64,000 bases of DNA from Muscardinus avellanarius (GCA_963383645.1 OY726564.1:110940540-111004539), one strand, 5' to 3'; shown: positions 33,152 to 44,485, counted from the first letter of the stretch. Translations and numbers: made by a program. The notes: generated by a model not told the origin, from the sequence alone.

Positions 33152-33658
33152 TATGTCAACATTCTTACTGCTATCATCCAAAACACAACTGACCAGCTGC
33201 ACAAATTAGAGGAAGGAAGATTTATTTGCTCCCAGTTTTCTAGAGATTCTGGGTTCCATCCATGTGAGACCAGGGTCTGAAGTTCAGGGCGTGGTGGCGG
33301 GAAATGGAGAAAGAGAGGGAGAGAGCACAGACTCTGTTCCTCGCATCTCAGAGGGTAGAATCAGAGAGAGAAGGAGCCTAAGACTCCACTCTCCCATCAT
33401 GGAGGTCAGAAGTAAGACGGAGCCAGCAAGCAAGGAGATTCAAAGACACAAGCATAGTCCTTAAGGCTACACTCACAGACTCAGCTTCTCTATCCATACC
33501 CCACTAGCTCAGGGTATCACCCAGTAAATCCATTGCAACTGATTTATTGCTGATAAATTACAATAGATATATCTACTAATAAGATTATAACCCTCCTAAC
33601 TTAACTATATCAACTCTGAGCTCTTCCAGGGGGCATTCTATATCTGACCTAACAACAT
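33152..33658 (-). repeat. MaLR-type solo LTR
   Basis: It opens CAACATTCTTACTGCTATCA and ATTTATTTGCTCCCAGTTTT on + and closes with GAGCTCTTCCAGGGGGCATT then CTGACCTAACAACATC, parallel to the other reversed MaLR-like LTRs in the window. Strongly diverged. Confidence 0.6.
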
Positions 33659-33827
33659 CTTTTATGAAATCAATTCTTGCCTCTGAACCTTACTTTCCCT
33701 ATCTGAAAACTGGGGAAATAACACTTAGTTGTACAAGCAAGGATCCAACGCAGAAAATTTTTAATCTAATGTACAAATAATTATCACTATAAGTATATAA
33801 ATAATTACTATAAATTATTTTGATTTT

Positions 33828-33882
33828 TGGTACTAGGGATTAAACCCAGGATTTTTTTGTAAATATATATATATATATATTT
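33828..33882 (-). repeat. Split B1-dID SINE (ID end) plus (AT)n
   Basis: TTGGTACTAGGGATTAAACC is the ID end of a reverse B1-dID. The rest of this SINE (CCTTAGCCCTATTTT onward) resumes at about 34770, after an L1 fragment. The (AT)n run at 33863-33881 lies at the L1 tail. Confidence 0.7.
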
Positions 33883-34768
33883 GAAAATAAATGGTATACA
33901 TTTAAACTCTGCTTGGTGCCCTCTCCCCCTAGCCCCCATTTTCCCTTCCCCCATCCCAACAATGAAACAATGAGTGTCCAGGTTAACCGTGAACATAGAT
34001 TCATACTTTTACACATATTCTGATGCAGCTCCTCCATTAATCAACCTCAGCCTTCTTCCTCTCCTATCCTTCCATTCTAGCTTTGCTGAGATTTCCCCTC
34101 CATTATCTGGAATCTCTCTGGTATTCCCCAATGCTCCATAGTTTGGGAATATTAGAGAAAACATATGTCTCTTCTCTTTCTGTGCTTGGCTGATCTCACT
34201 TAACATACTGTTCTCCAGGACTTTCCATCTTCTTGCAAATGCTATGATTTTGTTCTTATTTATAGCTGAATAGAATTCCATTGTGTGTATTTCCCAATAT
34301 TTTGCAATCCATTCATCTGTTGTTGGGGACCTGGGTTGATTCCAGATTTTGGCTATTACGAATTGTGCTGCTATGAACATAGGTATGCATATGTTACTGT
34401 GGTTCTCTGAATTCAACCCCTTTGGAAAAATACACAGGAGTGGTAGAGCTGGATCATATGGTGGATCTACTCCCAGTTTTCTAAGAAATCTCCACACCAT
34501 TCTCCATAGCCACTGAACTAGTTTGCATTCTCACCAAGAGTGTAAAGAGTTCCTCTTTCCCCACATCCTTGCCAGCATTTGTTGTTATTTGATTTCTTTA
34601 TGCCTGACACTCTGACTGGGGTTAGATGGAATCTCAGTGTAGTTTTGATTTGCATCTCCCTGATGGCTAATGATGTAGAACATCTTTTCATGTATCTATT
34701 GGTTATTTGTATCTCTTCTTTTGTAAAGTGTCTATTCAGTTCAGTTGCCCAGAAGTATTTTAACTCTG
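33883..34768 (-). mobile_element. L1 LINE, 5'-truncated 3' fragment
   Basis: The fragment runs on minus from ORF2 sequence (34768) through the ORF2 3' end to an A/T-rich tail. + strand landmarks are TGTTGGGGACCTGGGTTGAT and GTGCTGCTATGAACATAGGT. It lies between the two halves of a B1-dID SINE, so it inserted after that SINE. Confidence 0.9.
34009..34500 (-). pseudogene. L1 ORF2 protein C-terminal fragment
   Basis: A 163-codon open frame matching the carboxy end of L1 ORF2p. It contains WRFLRKLGV near the start, then DPALPLL, MFIAAQFVIAKIWNQPRSPT, WEIHTMEFYSAINKNK and LSEISQAQKEK. In a full L1 this region follows the reverse transcriptase and contains the Cys-rich segment; here the endonuclease and RT domains are gone. 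The frame continues past the usual end to 34009. It cannot make active enzyme. The surprising point is that the frame has stayed open. Confidence 0.88.
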
Positions 34769-34912
34769 GACAATTCCTTAGCCCTATTTTATTTTTTTAT
34801 TTTGAAACACGATCTCACTAAGTTGCAGAGGTTGGCTTTGAGCCTGTAACCCTCTCGTCTTAGCCTCCCAAGTACTGGGATTATAGGCAGGCACCACCAT
34901 GCCTGACTAATT
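34769..34912 (-). repeat. B1-dID SINE, head half
   Basis: CCTTAGCCCTATTTTATTTT, TTGAAACACGATCTCACTAA, TTAGCCTCCCAAGTACTGGG and AGGCACCACCATGCCTGACT continue the SINE whose ID end is at 33828. Confidence 0.9.
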
Positions 34913-35039
34913 ATTATAAATTTTATATGCACACATGCACATATATCTGTGTTTCTTGCCAGCACACACACATACAAAGTGTTCAATAAATAGTAGTTCT
35001 TTTTTCCCCACACCATAACGCTGCTAAGGGTGTTTAACA

Positions 35040-36120
35040 TTTAAATGAAAGAAGCAGGTTGGATTACAGATCAGATGGTAAATTTATCCCACGTTCTCAC
35101 ACCCGTATCTCCAGTCTCAGGAATGGGCTATTTCCCTGTGCACCGAGAGCAGATCCACAAACAGGCCCAGGAGTGAGGACACCCCATGACCACATGGGCG
35201 ACAATCAGGCAGACTGTGTAGTCAGCTGCCTCGCAGGGTCACAACTCAAAGACTTGCTCACCCATCCATGTGCATGGGGCTGCTGGCCACAGCCAAGGCG
35301 GTCACTAACATCTCTTACCACCAGAACTCTGTCTGTGGGAGGAAGCCCCTCCCACACACCACATGGTAGGGGTACTTCTGCTGGATTCCACCCCCTAGAC
35401 CTCCCAAATTACTCCCAGCCCCCACACAGTGGCTCTGGGGCTATGTTCCTGCAGTGGAACCCAAGGGTTAAAAATTAATTTACCTCTGATCACACTGACA
35501 GGGGAAAAGTTAACAGAAGTTTTATTTTTTAATATATGAGGAACCTTAGCAGGAATTAAGCTTAATGCCTCAGAAATGGGAAAGACCACTGACAATTTAT
35601 CTACCAGAATCTGTAGACTTTAGTGGGGAGCCAAGGAAATGGAAGATGTATGATTCCAGCAGCTAGAGGCAGATTGAAATGCCCCCCACAGCAACTGGGA
35701 GAAATCCCAACAGTCTGCCAACTCAAGAAATTGACTCATAAATTGTCCAAATCCTCAGTTTCCCCTTATTACCTTGACCTCCAGTTTTCTTTTCCTAGCC
35801 TGAAAATATATGATTGCAATTTTTTCAAGATATAATAGAGCTTGTCACTTAGAATCATAGAATTTTAGAGCTGATTTCTTCCAGCTATAATAATTTATGA
35901 GACTAAGAGATGTGGTGGGAAAGTTTATAACAGAAAATTGTGCTGAACATAGGCCATACATTTTGTTTTAGATGTGGCTTCTGGCTGTTTTCAAAAGCTA
36001 CTAACTTAAAAAAAATCTCTCATGCAAAGCAATCTTCACTCCGCTTAGACCCAACTGCCTGAAACGTTCAATGCTAGACTACATTCCATTAAGGAGACCA
36101 TCTAATACTTTGGCTTAGGA
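35040..36120. other. Single-copy DNA, no gene recognised
   Basis: No repeat recognised. The open frame at 35059-35478 (139 codons, +) has no identifiable domain. 35800-36120 is AT-rich. Confidence 0.45.
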
Positions 36121-36121
36121 G

Positions 36122-36560
36122 TTCTTTCACCAGTACTTATGAAACATCTACTTTGCACCAACCACCATTATAGGCATTTCGGGGATACCGCAGTAAATGA
36201 AACAGTCAAAACCCTTGGCTTTATGGAACATGCATCCTAGAAAGGGGAGATGAAGTTATTAACAAAATTAAGAAGTCTGGAGTATATTAGAAAGTGGTAA
36301 GTGCCATGAATAAAACAAAACCAGAAAGAAAGGAAGTGTATTGGGAGAGCCCATCTTAAGGAGGGTGGCCAGGAAGAGCCTTGTCAAGAAATCACACTGA
36401 CTGAAGACTTACAGAAAGTGAGGGATGAGCTGGGTGACTCTCCAGGCACAGAGCACCCAGGCTGGGCGGGAGCTTGCAGCTGTGTTGGAGAACCATGAGG
36501 GAAGCTGGAATAGCTGGACAGAGGTGAGCACAGGTGAGCACGGGGGACAAAGCACAGGTG
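36122..36560 (-). repeat. L2 LINE 3' fragment
   Basis: CTACTTTGCACCAACCACCA, TTTCGGGGATACCGCAGTAA, TGGCTTTATGGAACATGCAT and GGGTGGCCAGGAAGAGCCTT are the reverse of L2 3' landmarks (AAGGCCTTCCCTGACC.., GAGCTCCATGAGGGC..). Confidence 0.75.
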
Positions 36561-37379
36561 ATCAAAGAGACGCCCCCAGCCTTAGAGCTGGCGCACGCAG
36601 GTGACCACACATTGTGAATGCCTAGGACAATCCCAAATTAGGCTTGCTGTCCTGGAAGAATTATTAATAGTGCCCCAGTTCACTCTAAGAGTGCCCTGGT
36701 TCAGATGATAAATTATAGGATGGCTCGACTCAGGGGCCACCTTGAGGACTTTGGCTCTAACCAGAGCAACCATGGGAGTTGGCAGGTGACTGGTTCTGAC
36801 TTCCATCCCCAGCAACTCGCCCTGGCTGTTTTCTTTTAAAAAGTCTGACAAGAAGCTCACATTGGAGATGGAGATACAATCTCAAGAGTTTTGCCAAGCT
36901 CGCATTGTCGCCTCTGTCCCCATAGCTTCCCTCTCCCATTTTGTCTGGCTGGTGACGTCCAAAGGACCTGCTCCTCTTTCACGGTCTGATTTAAATATCT
37001 TCTCCTTCTGAAGGCTCCCTGACACAGCACACAGGCCAAGCGCTCACAGAACTGAAGAACTCCTTGACTGGTTCTTTATGGGGTTTTTTGTTTTGTTTTT
37101 GTCTTTTAGGTGTGTTGTTTTCAAACCCACTAGGATGTTTTTAGTGTTCGTTAGATTGTTTTGTATTGTTTTAGTTATTAGCATGCTGACTTCTGCTTGT
37201 AGCTTATAAATTGTGTTTAGTTAGGTTGTATTTAGTTATTAATCAGCATGCTGACTTTGGCTAGACAGTGAGGATCTTTATTTTTGAACAGGGAATCTCC
37301 TATTCATTGTGGCCCGAGAATAGGCTACCTGCCGTGGAATCTTCTCTTTCTATTAAAAATGCACATTAATCCTAAGGAA
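36561..37379. other. Single-copy DNA with a short imperfect repeat
   Basis: 37168-37200 and 37230-37265 share AGTTATTA(ATC)AGCATGCTGACTT followed by TGGCTAG or TGCTTGTAG, an imperfect direct duplication about 63 bases apart. Elsewhere nothing is recognised. Confidence 0.45.
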
Positions 37380-37742
37380 TGTAGTATTGACCCCATTCTG
37401 GTGATGGATGCAACAAGCCACTCTAAACTTAGTGGTATAAAATAGCAGCTACTGCATTTTCCCCCAGGCTCCATGTGTCGGAAATTCAGACAGAGGGCTA
37501 CAGGCTTAGCGGACCTCCCCTTAATGGAATGGCTGGAGACCAGCAGAGGAGGGTTTGTTTTCAAGATGGCTTCCCTGCCTGTCCCTGTGCTGGGATGACT
37601 CACAGGTGCCCACAGTCCCTGCCCGCGACCTCTCTGACATGGCGGCTTCGGCAGTGGTTCCAGAGAAGGAGGATGCTTCACAGTCTTCAAGACTGAGCCT
37701 CAGAAGTCAGAGGCGCACTCCTGCCACACTCTACTGACTAGA
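37380..37742. repeat. Unclassified interspersed repeat (candidate)
   Basis: CTTAGTGGTATAAAATAGCA then an AGGCTCCATGTGTCGGAAAT stretch resembles the common old-repeat opening (CTTAGTGGCTTAAAACAAC.. GTCAGAAGTC). LTR or DNA-transposon origin cannot be decided. Confidence 0.35.
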
Positions 37743-37824
37743 GCAGCTCATGTCTGCCTGGGTTCAAGGGGAGGGGACGTCGACTCCATCTCTCAAAGGG
37801 AGGCACATTAAGAGGAGTTGAAAG

Positions 37825-37925
37825 CTGCCACAGTCCCCATTGTGCTGAGGAAGAAACCAAGGTTCCGAGAAGGTAGGCTACTTGTCTAAAACCACACAGC
37901 TCAACCCCTCGGAAGCACACTCAAA
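37825..37925 (-). repeat. MIR SINE fragment
   Basis: TGAGGAAGAAACCAAGGTTC and CTTGTCTAAAACCACACAGC are the reversed MIR core. Confidence 0.82.
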
Positions 37926-38037
37926 GTGCTCTGAGGGCAAACCCTGCATTCTTGCTAACTCGTCATAATGATGAGTTGGGGGAGCGAGCAGAGGAAACCT
38001 CAGTGTTACCCCCTGTGCTCAGCAGAGGCCCTCAAGC

Positions 38038-38215
38038 TGTGGCCAGTGGCACAAACTCAAAATCCCAGTACTTGAAAGGCCGAGACAGGAGGATTGCAGG
38101 TTCACGGCTGCCCTCGCAACTTAGCCAGTTCTTGTTTCAAAATTGAAAAATAGAAAGGGCTGGGGTGTAGCTCAGAGGTAGAATGCCTCTGTGTTCAATC
38201 CATAGTAGCAGGGGG
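38038..38215 (+). repeat. B1-dID SINE
   Basis: GTGGCACAAACTCAAAATCC, GAGACAGGAGGATTGCAGGT, then GGGCTGGGGTGTAGCTCAGA and GGTAGAATGCCTCTGTG. Diverged but complete ID part. Confidence 0.9.
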
Positions 38216-38985
38216 AAAAAAGAGTTTGGTACCCTGTAATGAATTAAAGAAAGCAGGACAGCAGATGTTCTGTGTGTGTGTGACTTCTTCGTGTAGTCTG
38301 AATGTATGATCGTGACGCTGAGAATTTCATGCTGTGGAAAGAGGCATAGAAGATGTTTGGGGGACAATTTATAAAGGGTTCCATCTGCTAAGATTTTAAA
38401 TTAAAGACATCTTCCTACTCCCATTATCATCTCCAATAGACAGAACAGACTCATTTAGAAGATCGAAAACCAGAGCAAACGAACTGTCAGGTGGCTTTGA
38501 CAGTGATTGGCTTATACACACTTCCTTCCCTGTAAGAACAATAAGTAACCTAGAACAGGGAGACAGGGTCCATCTCTGGAAACTGACCCTGCCCATCCCT
38601 CATTCCTCAGCTTCTTGCTCTTTTGAGAAAGGTGAAATCTGTCTAAAATAAAATCATGCTGATCAAAAAACTACAAGCCAGTGACCCGAGCTCTCCTCCT
38701 GGGCTCCCCACAATTTGCTGTGTATCCCAAAAGAGTTCACCGCAGATCTCTGAGTGTCTGCTTTGTTATCTGATAATGGATGGTCTACGACTACTCGGCT
38801 GCTGTCATTTCACATCAAACTTCTGCCAGTTCCAAGGGAAGGATTATATGTTTTTTCTCTTTTCCCTCCGCCTTCACAACTGGTCCATCCCTGTTACCAT
38901 CAGCACCCTCGCTGCTGCTGTGATCTCAAACACAGGACATGCTCAGCTTGAAGGAAGGCAGCTGTGTTTGCTTAGGGATCTGGAG

Positions 38986-38990
<5 letters not shown>
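38216..38990. other. Single-copy DNA, no gene recognised
   Basis: Nothing recognised. The 162-codon frame at 38656-39144 runs into the TA/CA repeats and is not considered a gene. Confidence 0.45.
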
Positions 38991-39033
<43 letters not shown>

Positions 39034-39057
39034 TATATATGTATTTCATATATATAT

Positions 39058-39094
<37 letters not shown>
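38991..39094. repeat. (AT)n-(CA)n compound microsatellite
   Basis: (AT)20 at 38991-39030, then CATATATAT patches, then (CA)16 at 39062-39094. Ile/Tyr and His/Thr repeat frames are artefacts. Confidence 0.97.
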
Positions 39095-39095
<1 letters not shown>

Positions 39096-39225
39096 TCCAT
39101 TTTACACTGGCTGCCAAGCAGGAGCCTGGGTTACAGGTTCTTAGGGTGTGATGGTGAGGAGCAGAGAAAGAAAAAAATCAGAGAAAGCGCCAGAGCCAGA
39201 AGCTGCAGCTGGGTGGAGCTGGGAT

Positions 39226-39286
39226 ACACACAAACACACATACACACTCACACAAACACACACACATATATACATACACGCTCACA

Positions 39287-39340
<54 letters not shown>

Positions 39341-39356
39341 CTCACACACACACACA
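39226..39356. repeat. (CA)n-(TA)n compound microsatellite
   Basis: Interrupted CACAAACACACA units, pure (CA)n near 39290-39322, (TA)n at about 39323-39340, then (CA)n again. Only ~130 bases separate it from the preceding compound array. Confidence 0.96.
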
Positions 39357-39784
39357 GCACCCAGCCATGCCCCTAGGAACCCACCTCCAAACATGGCAGC
39401 CTCTAGACCATGAGTTCTCGTGGATATTTAAAATTGAAACCATAACAACCAATCACCAAGCCTGGCTCATCTTCATTTGCCAAACATTTCATCACTCACC
39501 TGGGAGAGGGGCTATTAGGAGTTTTTGCCTCATTCTTGCAACTTTTCTATAAATTTGAAGTTCTTTCTATGCTTTTCTTCTCCCTGCATCCAACCCAGTC
39601 CCAGCCACAGTTGCTGCTCCCCTGGGCTGTTACAGATGCTTCTTAGCTGTCGTGTCTGCCGTTGGCTGGCTTCTCTGTATTCGCACAGGTTCTCTGATTA
39701 CAGGTTCTCCACACCGGAGCCATTTTTTCTCCACACAGAAGTCTGGTTTTTTCTGCTGGTTTCGGTCTTGTTTACTTAGATCAT

Positions 39785-40145
39785 AAAGTTGTCGTTTTAG
39801 CCAAGTTTAAGTGCATAACTGACAAGTCTCCTCTACTGGCCATTGTTGAGCAGCCATCACCGCTATCCATCCCCATAACTCTCACTGTGCCGAGCCAAGT
39901 CCCTGTGCTCATTAAACAGAAACTTTCATGAGTGACATAAATCACTCAGCATCATGACTTCGCAGTTCATCTGTGTTTTAGCATGTGTCAAAATTTCCAG
40001 CTTTTTAAGACTGAATAATACTCCATTCTAGGCAGGTACCACATTTTGTTTACCCGTTCATCCATCCACCGGTGAACATTTGGGTTGTGCCAACCTTTTG
40101 GCCACTGTGAATAACATTGCTATAAATGGCGGTGGAGAGGGTCAC
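39785..40145 (-). repeat. L1 LINE 3' fragment
   Basis: TTTTTAAGACTGAATAATAC, TTACCCGTTCATCCATCCAC and TGGCCACTGTGAATAACATT are the reverse of the L1 ORF2 end (..ATCCATTCATCTG.., GGCTATTGTGAATA..). Old L1M-type. Confidence 0.88.
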
Positions 40146-40164
40146 CTTTCAAAAATACGAATCG

Positions 40165-40660
40165 ATTCCTGTCACTCCTCATTCCACTAAAGTTCTCCCA
40201 AGCTTAGTGCTAAGAATAAAATCCAAGCTCTTTTCCCTCGTCTGCTCTGCCTCACGAGACCATCCTCCCCTCGCTCCCTGACCGTGTTGAGCTCATGGCA
40301 GCTCCCCACCTGTTCCTCGACGCAGTGTGCCCATGCGCACATGCGCAGTGTGCCCATGGCGGCCTTGGCGCTTACTCTCCTTCTGCCTGGAAGGCTCTTC
40401 CACCCAACCAGAGCAAGGCCAGGCCCTCCTATCCATCCAGCTCTACAGAGATACATCCTCAGTGGCCTCACCAGCCCTGGAGCTGCACAGCCCCCTGCAC
40501 ACATGCAGTCACCAGACAGCGAGGCATCATCACCGCTAGATAACATCGCAGCTGTGTTGTCTCTTCCTGGAAGCCTGAGGGATTGGCTGCCTGGGCCCTG
40601 CTGAGTTAAGGAGTTCAGGACAGCACCTGGCACACAGGAGCCCTCTGAATGAATGTGATC
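40165..40660 (+). repeat. L2 LINE 3' fragment
   Basis: ACTAAAGTTCTCCCAAGCTT start, CTGCCTGGAAGGCTCTTCCA in the middle (L2: TGCCTGGAATGCTCTTCC), ending CACCTGGCACACAGGAGCCC then TCTGAATGAATG. The Met-starting frames across it on both strands are not genes. Confidence 0.8.
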
Positions 40661-41380
40661 TGCCAGTCCAGAGTGGAGGTATACCAGGATAGAGGAGGCT
40701 CAGGACCCCGAGAGCAGCCTACAGAAGGGAGGTGCGGGATGCGCGATGTTGGTCCCTCGTACATCTTCTACTCCGCTGTCGCTCCTGCTTCCTCCACCCT
40801 AGCTGCTGCCTTGCTGCCTCTGAGTGGGATCCTGGGACAGATGGACATGTGTCATGGTGGGGTACTCTTGATACAATAATACCCCCAGCACATGTCCGCG
40901 CTCACGCACGTCAGGCCTTGTGTTCTCAGACAGCTTGAGTGACAGGGGAGACCTGGCTGGGATCAGCCAGAGCAGTTCTTTATAGAAGGGGGCCCAAGTC
41001 ACTGTGCCACATAATATATATATATAAAGGGAGAGCCCATTAGTCTGTGTCCCGCCAATGTTCCAAACGCTAAGCCATTTTTCAGGTTTGGCTTGATTTC
41101 TCCTCCATCAATAAGAGCTACAGCCCTGCCAAGCTGAGGACAGAGAGCACTACCTGCTGCCGAGATAGACAGACTTGCAGAAATGCCAGGCATCGTGTGG
41201 CATGCGCCGGGCTCTGTGCGTCCAGGCTGTGAAAGCCATCGGACAGTATCTCCTCCATCCTCGTACTACAGTGATAAAGGTTCCCCAAAGCTCCCTCCTG
41301 CAGGAGAGGTAGAAGTGGTGAACAGGGACCAGCTGGGAGATCTGGCATCAAGAGTACCTCTTTTACTGAGTGGTCTTAGA
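40661..41380. other. Single-copy DNA, no gene recognised
   Basis: Short (AT)n at 41013-41025. 41060-41180 could be conserved non-coding text. Nothing coding. Confidence 0.4.
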
Positions 41381-41520
41381 AAGTCTTAAAAAAAGAACTT
41401 GCTGTGACTCAGTTTCCCCAAGTGAAAAAACAAGCAATCAGACCAGAGGATCTATACAGCCCTTTCTAGCTTGGATGCTCTTAGCCTTTGAGCTGTTTGG
41501 TCAGATGCACCCAAAAGATG
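41381..41520 (+). repeat. MIR-class fragment
   Basis: TGTGACTCAGTTTCCCCAAG, GACCAGAGGATCTATACAGC and CCTTTCTAGCTTGGATGCTC parallel the CAGTTTCCCCATCTG.. GATGATCTCTAAGG.. CCTTCTAGCTCTAA order of MIR-like CORE-SINEs. Confidence 0.6.
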
Positions 41521-41904
41521 CAAAGAGGGTTATGAGGGAAAGAGAGGACCAAGCATTGCCCTCGTCTCTTCCAGTTCCTCCTGTATCAGCGTTTAGTAAG
41601 AAGTACAACTCAGGATGCTAAGCAAGGTAAATTTGTCTTTGGGGAAGAAGAAAAAAAAAACAGGAGAGAAAAGCACTCCACCTCCCCCTAAAATGAGCAG
41701 TTAAAAAATCCACACAATGCCAGACCACAACAGCCTGCTCCCTGTCACAGGATGTAACCGGCTACACTTTCAAACCATCGTGCAGCAGATGGTATCTCCA
41801 GACTCCCTGGATTTTCACAGGTCCCTTCAGGGAAAGACGCTGCCCCTGATGGCTCCGTCCCTTACAATCTACTTGGCCAGGGTCCATGTTTCCACAAAAC
41901 ATGG

Positions 41905-42670
41905 GCTTCATTTATTCATTCATCCAGCAAAATGTACTCTGCACTTCCTTTGTGCTGGGCCCTCCAGCCACAGAGATCAAAGATAGAGTCTTTGTTATCC
42001 AGAAGCTCGCTGTGCAGAAAGTCAAGGAAACGGGTGAACCAGCCACTCTGGTGTGATCCACGCTCAAAGTTCTAGACTGTCCTGTGAGCTGCCCTGAGAG
42101 CCCAGAACAGGGTACTTAACAAGTTGGGAGGGGCCTTCTATCAGGGGGGTCTCCCTAGAGGAGAGGACATTTGAGCCGTGCCACAGGGGATTTTAGATAT
42201 TTCTGGTTTTGTCCTTGCTAAAGGTTCAGAGCAGCTCACTGCTGCAAGGGACTATGGGGAGATGGTAGCCCCAGGGCTTGGGGAGAGGAGTGCGTATTGG
42301 ATAGGGGAGGGACAGGGAGAAGGGTTGTGAACTCCACCATGGCCCAAATCACAGGTCAGGAAATGGTTTCTTCCCTACAGGCCATGTAAGGCAGAAAGCT
42401 CCTGGTGATGGAATGTTGAATTTGGTCCAGGTGATGCTAAGGACAGACCAGAAAGGGATGGAGCTGGCTGTACTACAAGAGGTGATTCAGTGGCAGCCTC
42501 AGGCCTTGGGCCACCTGGAGAAGGAAGTGGATCCAGGAAGGAGAATGGGGAGGGGGACAAAATAGAGGCCTTGGGGGATTGTAGGATGCAGCCAGTGCTT
42601 GGGGATGAGCAGGCATCCACAATGCACAGTGGGTAGTGTTGAGGCTGCAGACAGAGCTGGTCAGTGTGGG
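41905..42670 (-). repeat. L2 LINE 3' fragment
   Basis: CATTTATTCATTCATCCAGC, GCACTTCCTTTGTGCTGGGC, then AGAGGAGAGGACATTTGAGC and a purine-rich remainder with CCAGAAAGGGATGGAGCTGG. This is the reverse L2 order over about 760 bases. Confidence 0.78.
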
Positions 42671-42902
42671 CAGAAACTCTGAGTCTTCCTGGATTACCAA
42701 GAAGCCAGTGGAGGAAGGCTCAGCCTGGCAAAGCTCCCAGGAAAGTGTCCTGGCCTTTAAGTACGGCCACACGTCAGGAAGACAGAGAATCAAGAATAAA
42801 CAACCAACTAAATAAACCAAGAACCCAGAAACCGTGTCTCCAAACGGGTAAAGTCCTGCTAAGAGCAAGGTGTGTGCACACCGAGGATTCCAAGCTACAG
42901 CC
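42671..42902. other. Single-copy DNA, no gene recognised
   Basis: Purine-rich, no hallmark recognised. Confidence 0.4.
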
Positions 42903-43072
42903 CCAGCATTTATTTATTATTTATTCATTTTATTTTTTGTTTATTTTGAAACAGGGTCTCTCTAGGCTGCTGAGAGTCTGGCTAGGTTGCTGAGTGTGAT
43001 CTCACACCTGTGATCCTGCTGTCTCAGCCTCTCCAGTACTGGGATTCCAGGTGTGCAACACCACGCCCAGCT
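42903..43072 (-). repeat. B1-related SINE (B1 part)
   Basis: TATTTTGAAACAGGGTCTCT, GTCTCAGCCTCTCCAGTACT and CAACACCACGCCCAGCTGTC. The ID part has been replaced by AT-rich TTTATTTATTATTTATTC. Confidence 0.88.
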
Positions 43073-43611
43073 GTCCTAGTGCATGTGAACCCTCAAAGAC
43101 TGAGACTTTCCAACCTGCTGTTTCATAAGGGGAAAAATGTTGTCTAAGTTGGAGCTGTTGACCTCAATGATTAAAGAGCTGGAAGCGGAAAGGACTGAAA
43201 ATGTCAGCCATAAACATGGGCTGGGAATTGGGAAGGCTGCAAGTGGTGTTAAGAGCCCTGGCTTTTCCCCTAGCTCCCCCCCCACAAAAAAAAAGGAGCA
43301 GGAAGAAGATGAGTGGGGAGGGGGAATGGGCAGCCTGCTGGGAAACAGAGAGAACCCCGCCACTGCTGGGCGCTGAGAAGGAACCAGGGCTGTCCCCCTC
43401 ACGCTCTCAGAGGCCACCCGCTCCAACCCCCGCCACACTCAGAAGGCAAGACGCAAGTTAAGTGGGAGGAGATCCTGGGGCAGGGGCCCGGCCTGTGTCC
43501 CTGGAAGCAGCTGGGGAGGCTCTGAGCCTCTGGAACACACGCGGGAGCACACACCACACACATGCTCAGAGCACCCACGCCCTGAGTCCCCAGAGGAGGA
43601 GCCTCTGCAGG
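43073..43611. other. Single-copy DNA, no gene recognised
   Basis: Opposite-strand open frames (43076-43438 minus; 43137-43461 plus) overlap the same DNA and none shows a domain. No repeat recognised. Confidence 0.45.
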
Positions 43612-43612
43612 C

Positions 43613-43926
43613 TTCCTTCCTTCCTTCCTTCCTTCCTTCCTTCCTTCCTTCCTCTCTCCTTCCCTCCCTCCCTCTTCTTCTTCCTCCTCCTCTTCCTCCT
43701 TTTTCTTCCTCCTCCTCCTATTCCTTCTCCTCCTCTTCCTCCTCATTCTCATCCTGCTCCTCCTCTTCTTCCTTCTCCTCTTCTTCCTCCTCCTCCTCTT
43801 TCTCTCCCTCCTCTTCCTCTTCCTCTTTCTCCTTCTTTTCTTCTTCTTCTCCTTCTCCTTCTCCTTCTCCTCCTCCTCCTTCTTTTTCTTTTTCTTTCCC
43901 CTCTCTCTCTGTCTCTCTCTCTGTCT

Positions 43927-43997
<71 letters not shown>

Positions 43998-44011
43998 CTC
44001 CCCCCCCCCCC
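43613..44011. repeat. 400-bp pyrimidine tract: (TTCC)n, (TCC/TTC)n, (CT)n, C12
   Basis: (TTCC)10 at 43613-43652, then TCC/TTC triplets to about 43890, (TC)n broken by GTCTCTC, (CT)29 at 43933-43991 and a C-run at 44000-44011. Both strand translations (Leu/Pro/Ser and Glu/Arg runs) are artefacts. A mirror-symmetric polypyrimidine tract of this length can form triplex DNA. Confidence 0.97.
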
Positions 44012-44182
44012 AGGGGATTCTACTTCCAAGCTACATCCTAACCCTTTTTTTCTTTTGAAGCAGAGTCTCACTGAATTGCTAGGGTCTCACTAACTTCCTG
44101 AGCTGACCTCACACCTGCCATCCTCCTGCCTCAGCCTCCCACTTGCAGAGGTGACAGTCATGCACCACTGCGCCCAGCTCTG
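44000..44182 (-). repeat. B1-dID SINE
   Basis: After the C-run, AGGGGATTCTACTTCCAAGC, GAAGCAGAGTCTCACTGAAT, CCTCAGCCTCCCACTTGCAG and CATGCACCACTGCGCCCAGC. The pyrimidine tract lies at its tail side. Confidence 0.9.
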
Positions 44183-44269
44183 CAGATCGTTTTAATGTCC
44201 ATCTCTTCTATCTTCCCCGACCAGAACCACCAGGTCCTTTGCTCATGACACCAAAATGAGAGGAGTTTT

Positions 44270-44485
44270 TTGCTTTTTTATTATTATAGAAATAATTCAG
44301 ATGCATGGCAGAAAATAGAAACTATAGATAAGCAAATAGAATAATTAAAACCCACCATCCAGAGAGAGCCACTATGAACACTTTATGCAATTGCACAATC
44401 TAATCTTAGATCTATATGTATGATTTATATGTTATAGCAATATCATTTTCAATTGGTTTTAAAATCAGATCGAAAAGGACAAGAA
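44270..44485. repeat. Old LINE-like fragment (candidate)
   Basis: AGAATAATTAAAACCCACCA then TCCAGAGAGAGCCACTATGA and ACACTTTATGC resembles the CCCACCACCCAGAGATAACC-type text of very old LINE-derived repeats. Family uncertain. Confidence 0.4.

Noticed and set aside
43462..44071. Opposite-strand 198- and 117-codon frames (Leu/Ser/Pro and Glu/Arg runs)
   Set aside because: Both arise from the C/T simple repeat.
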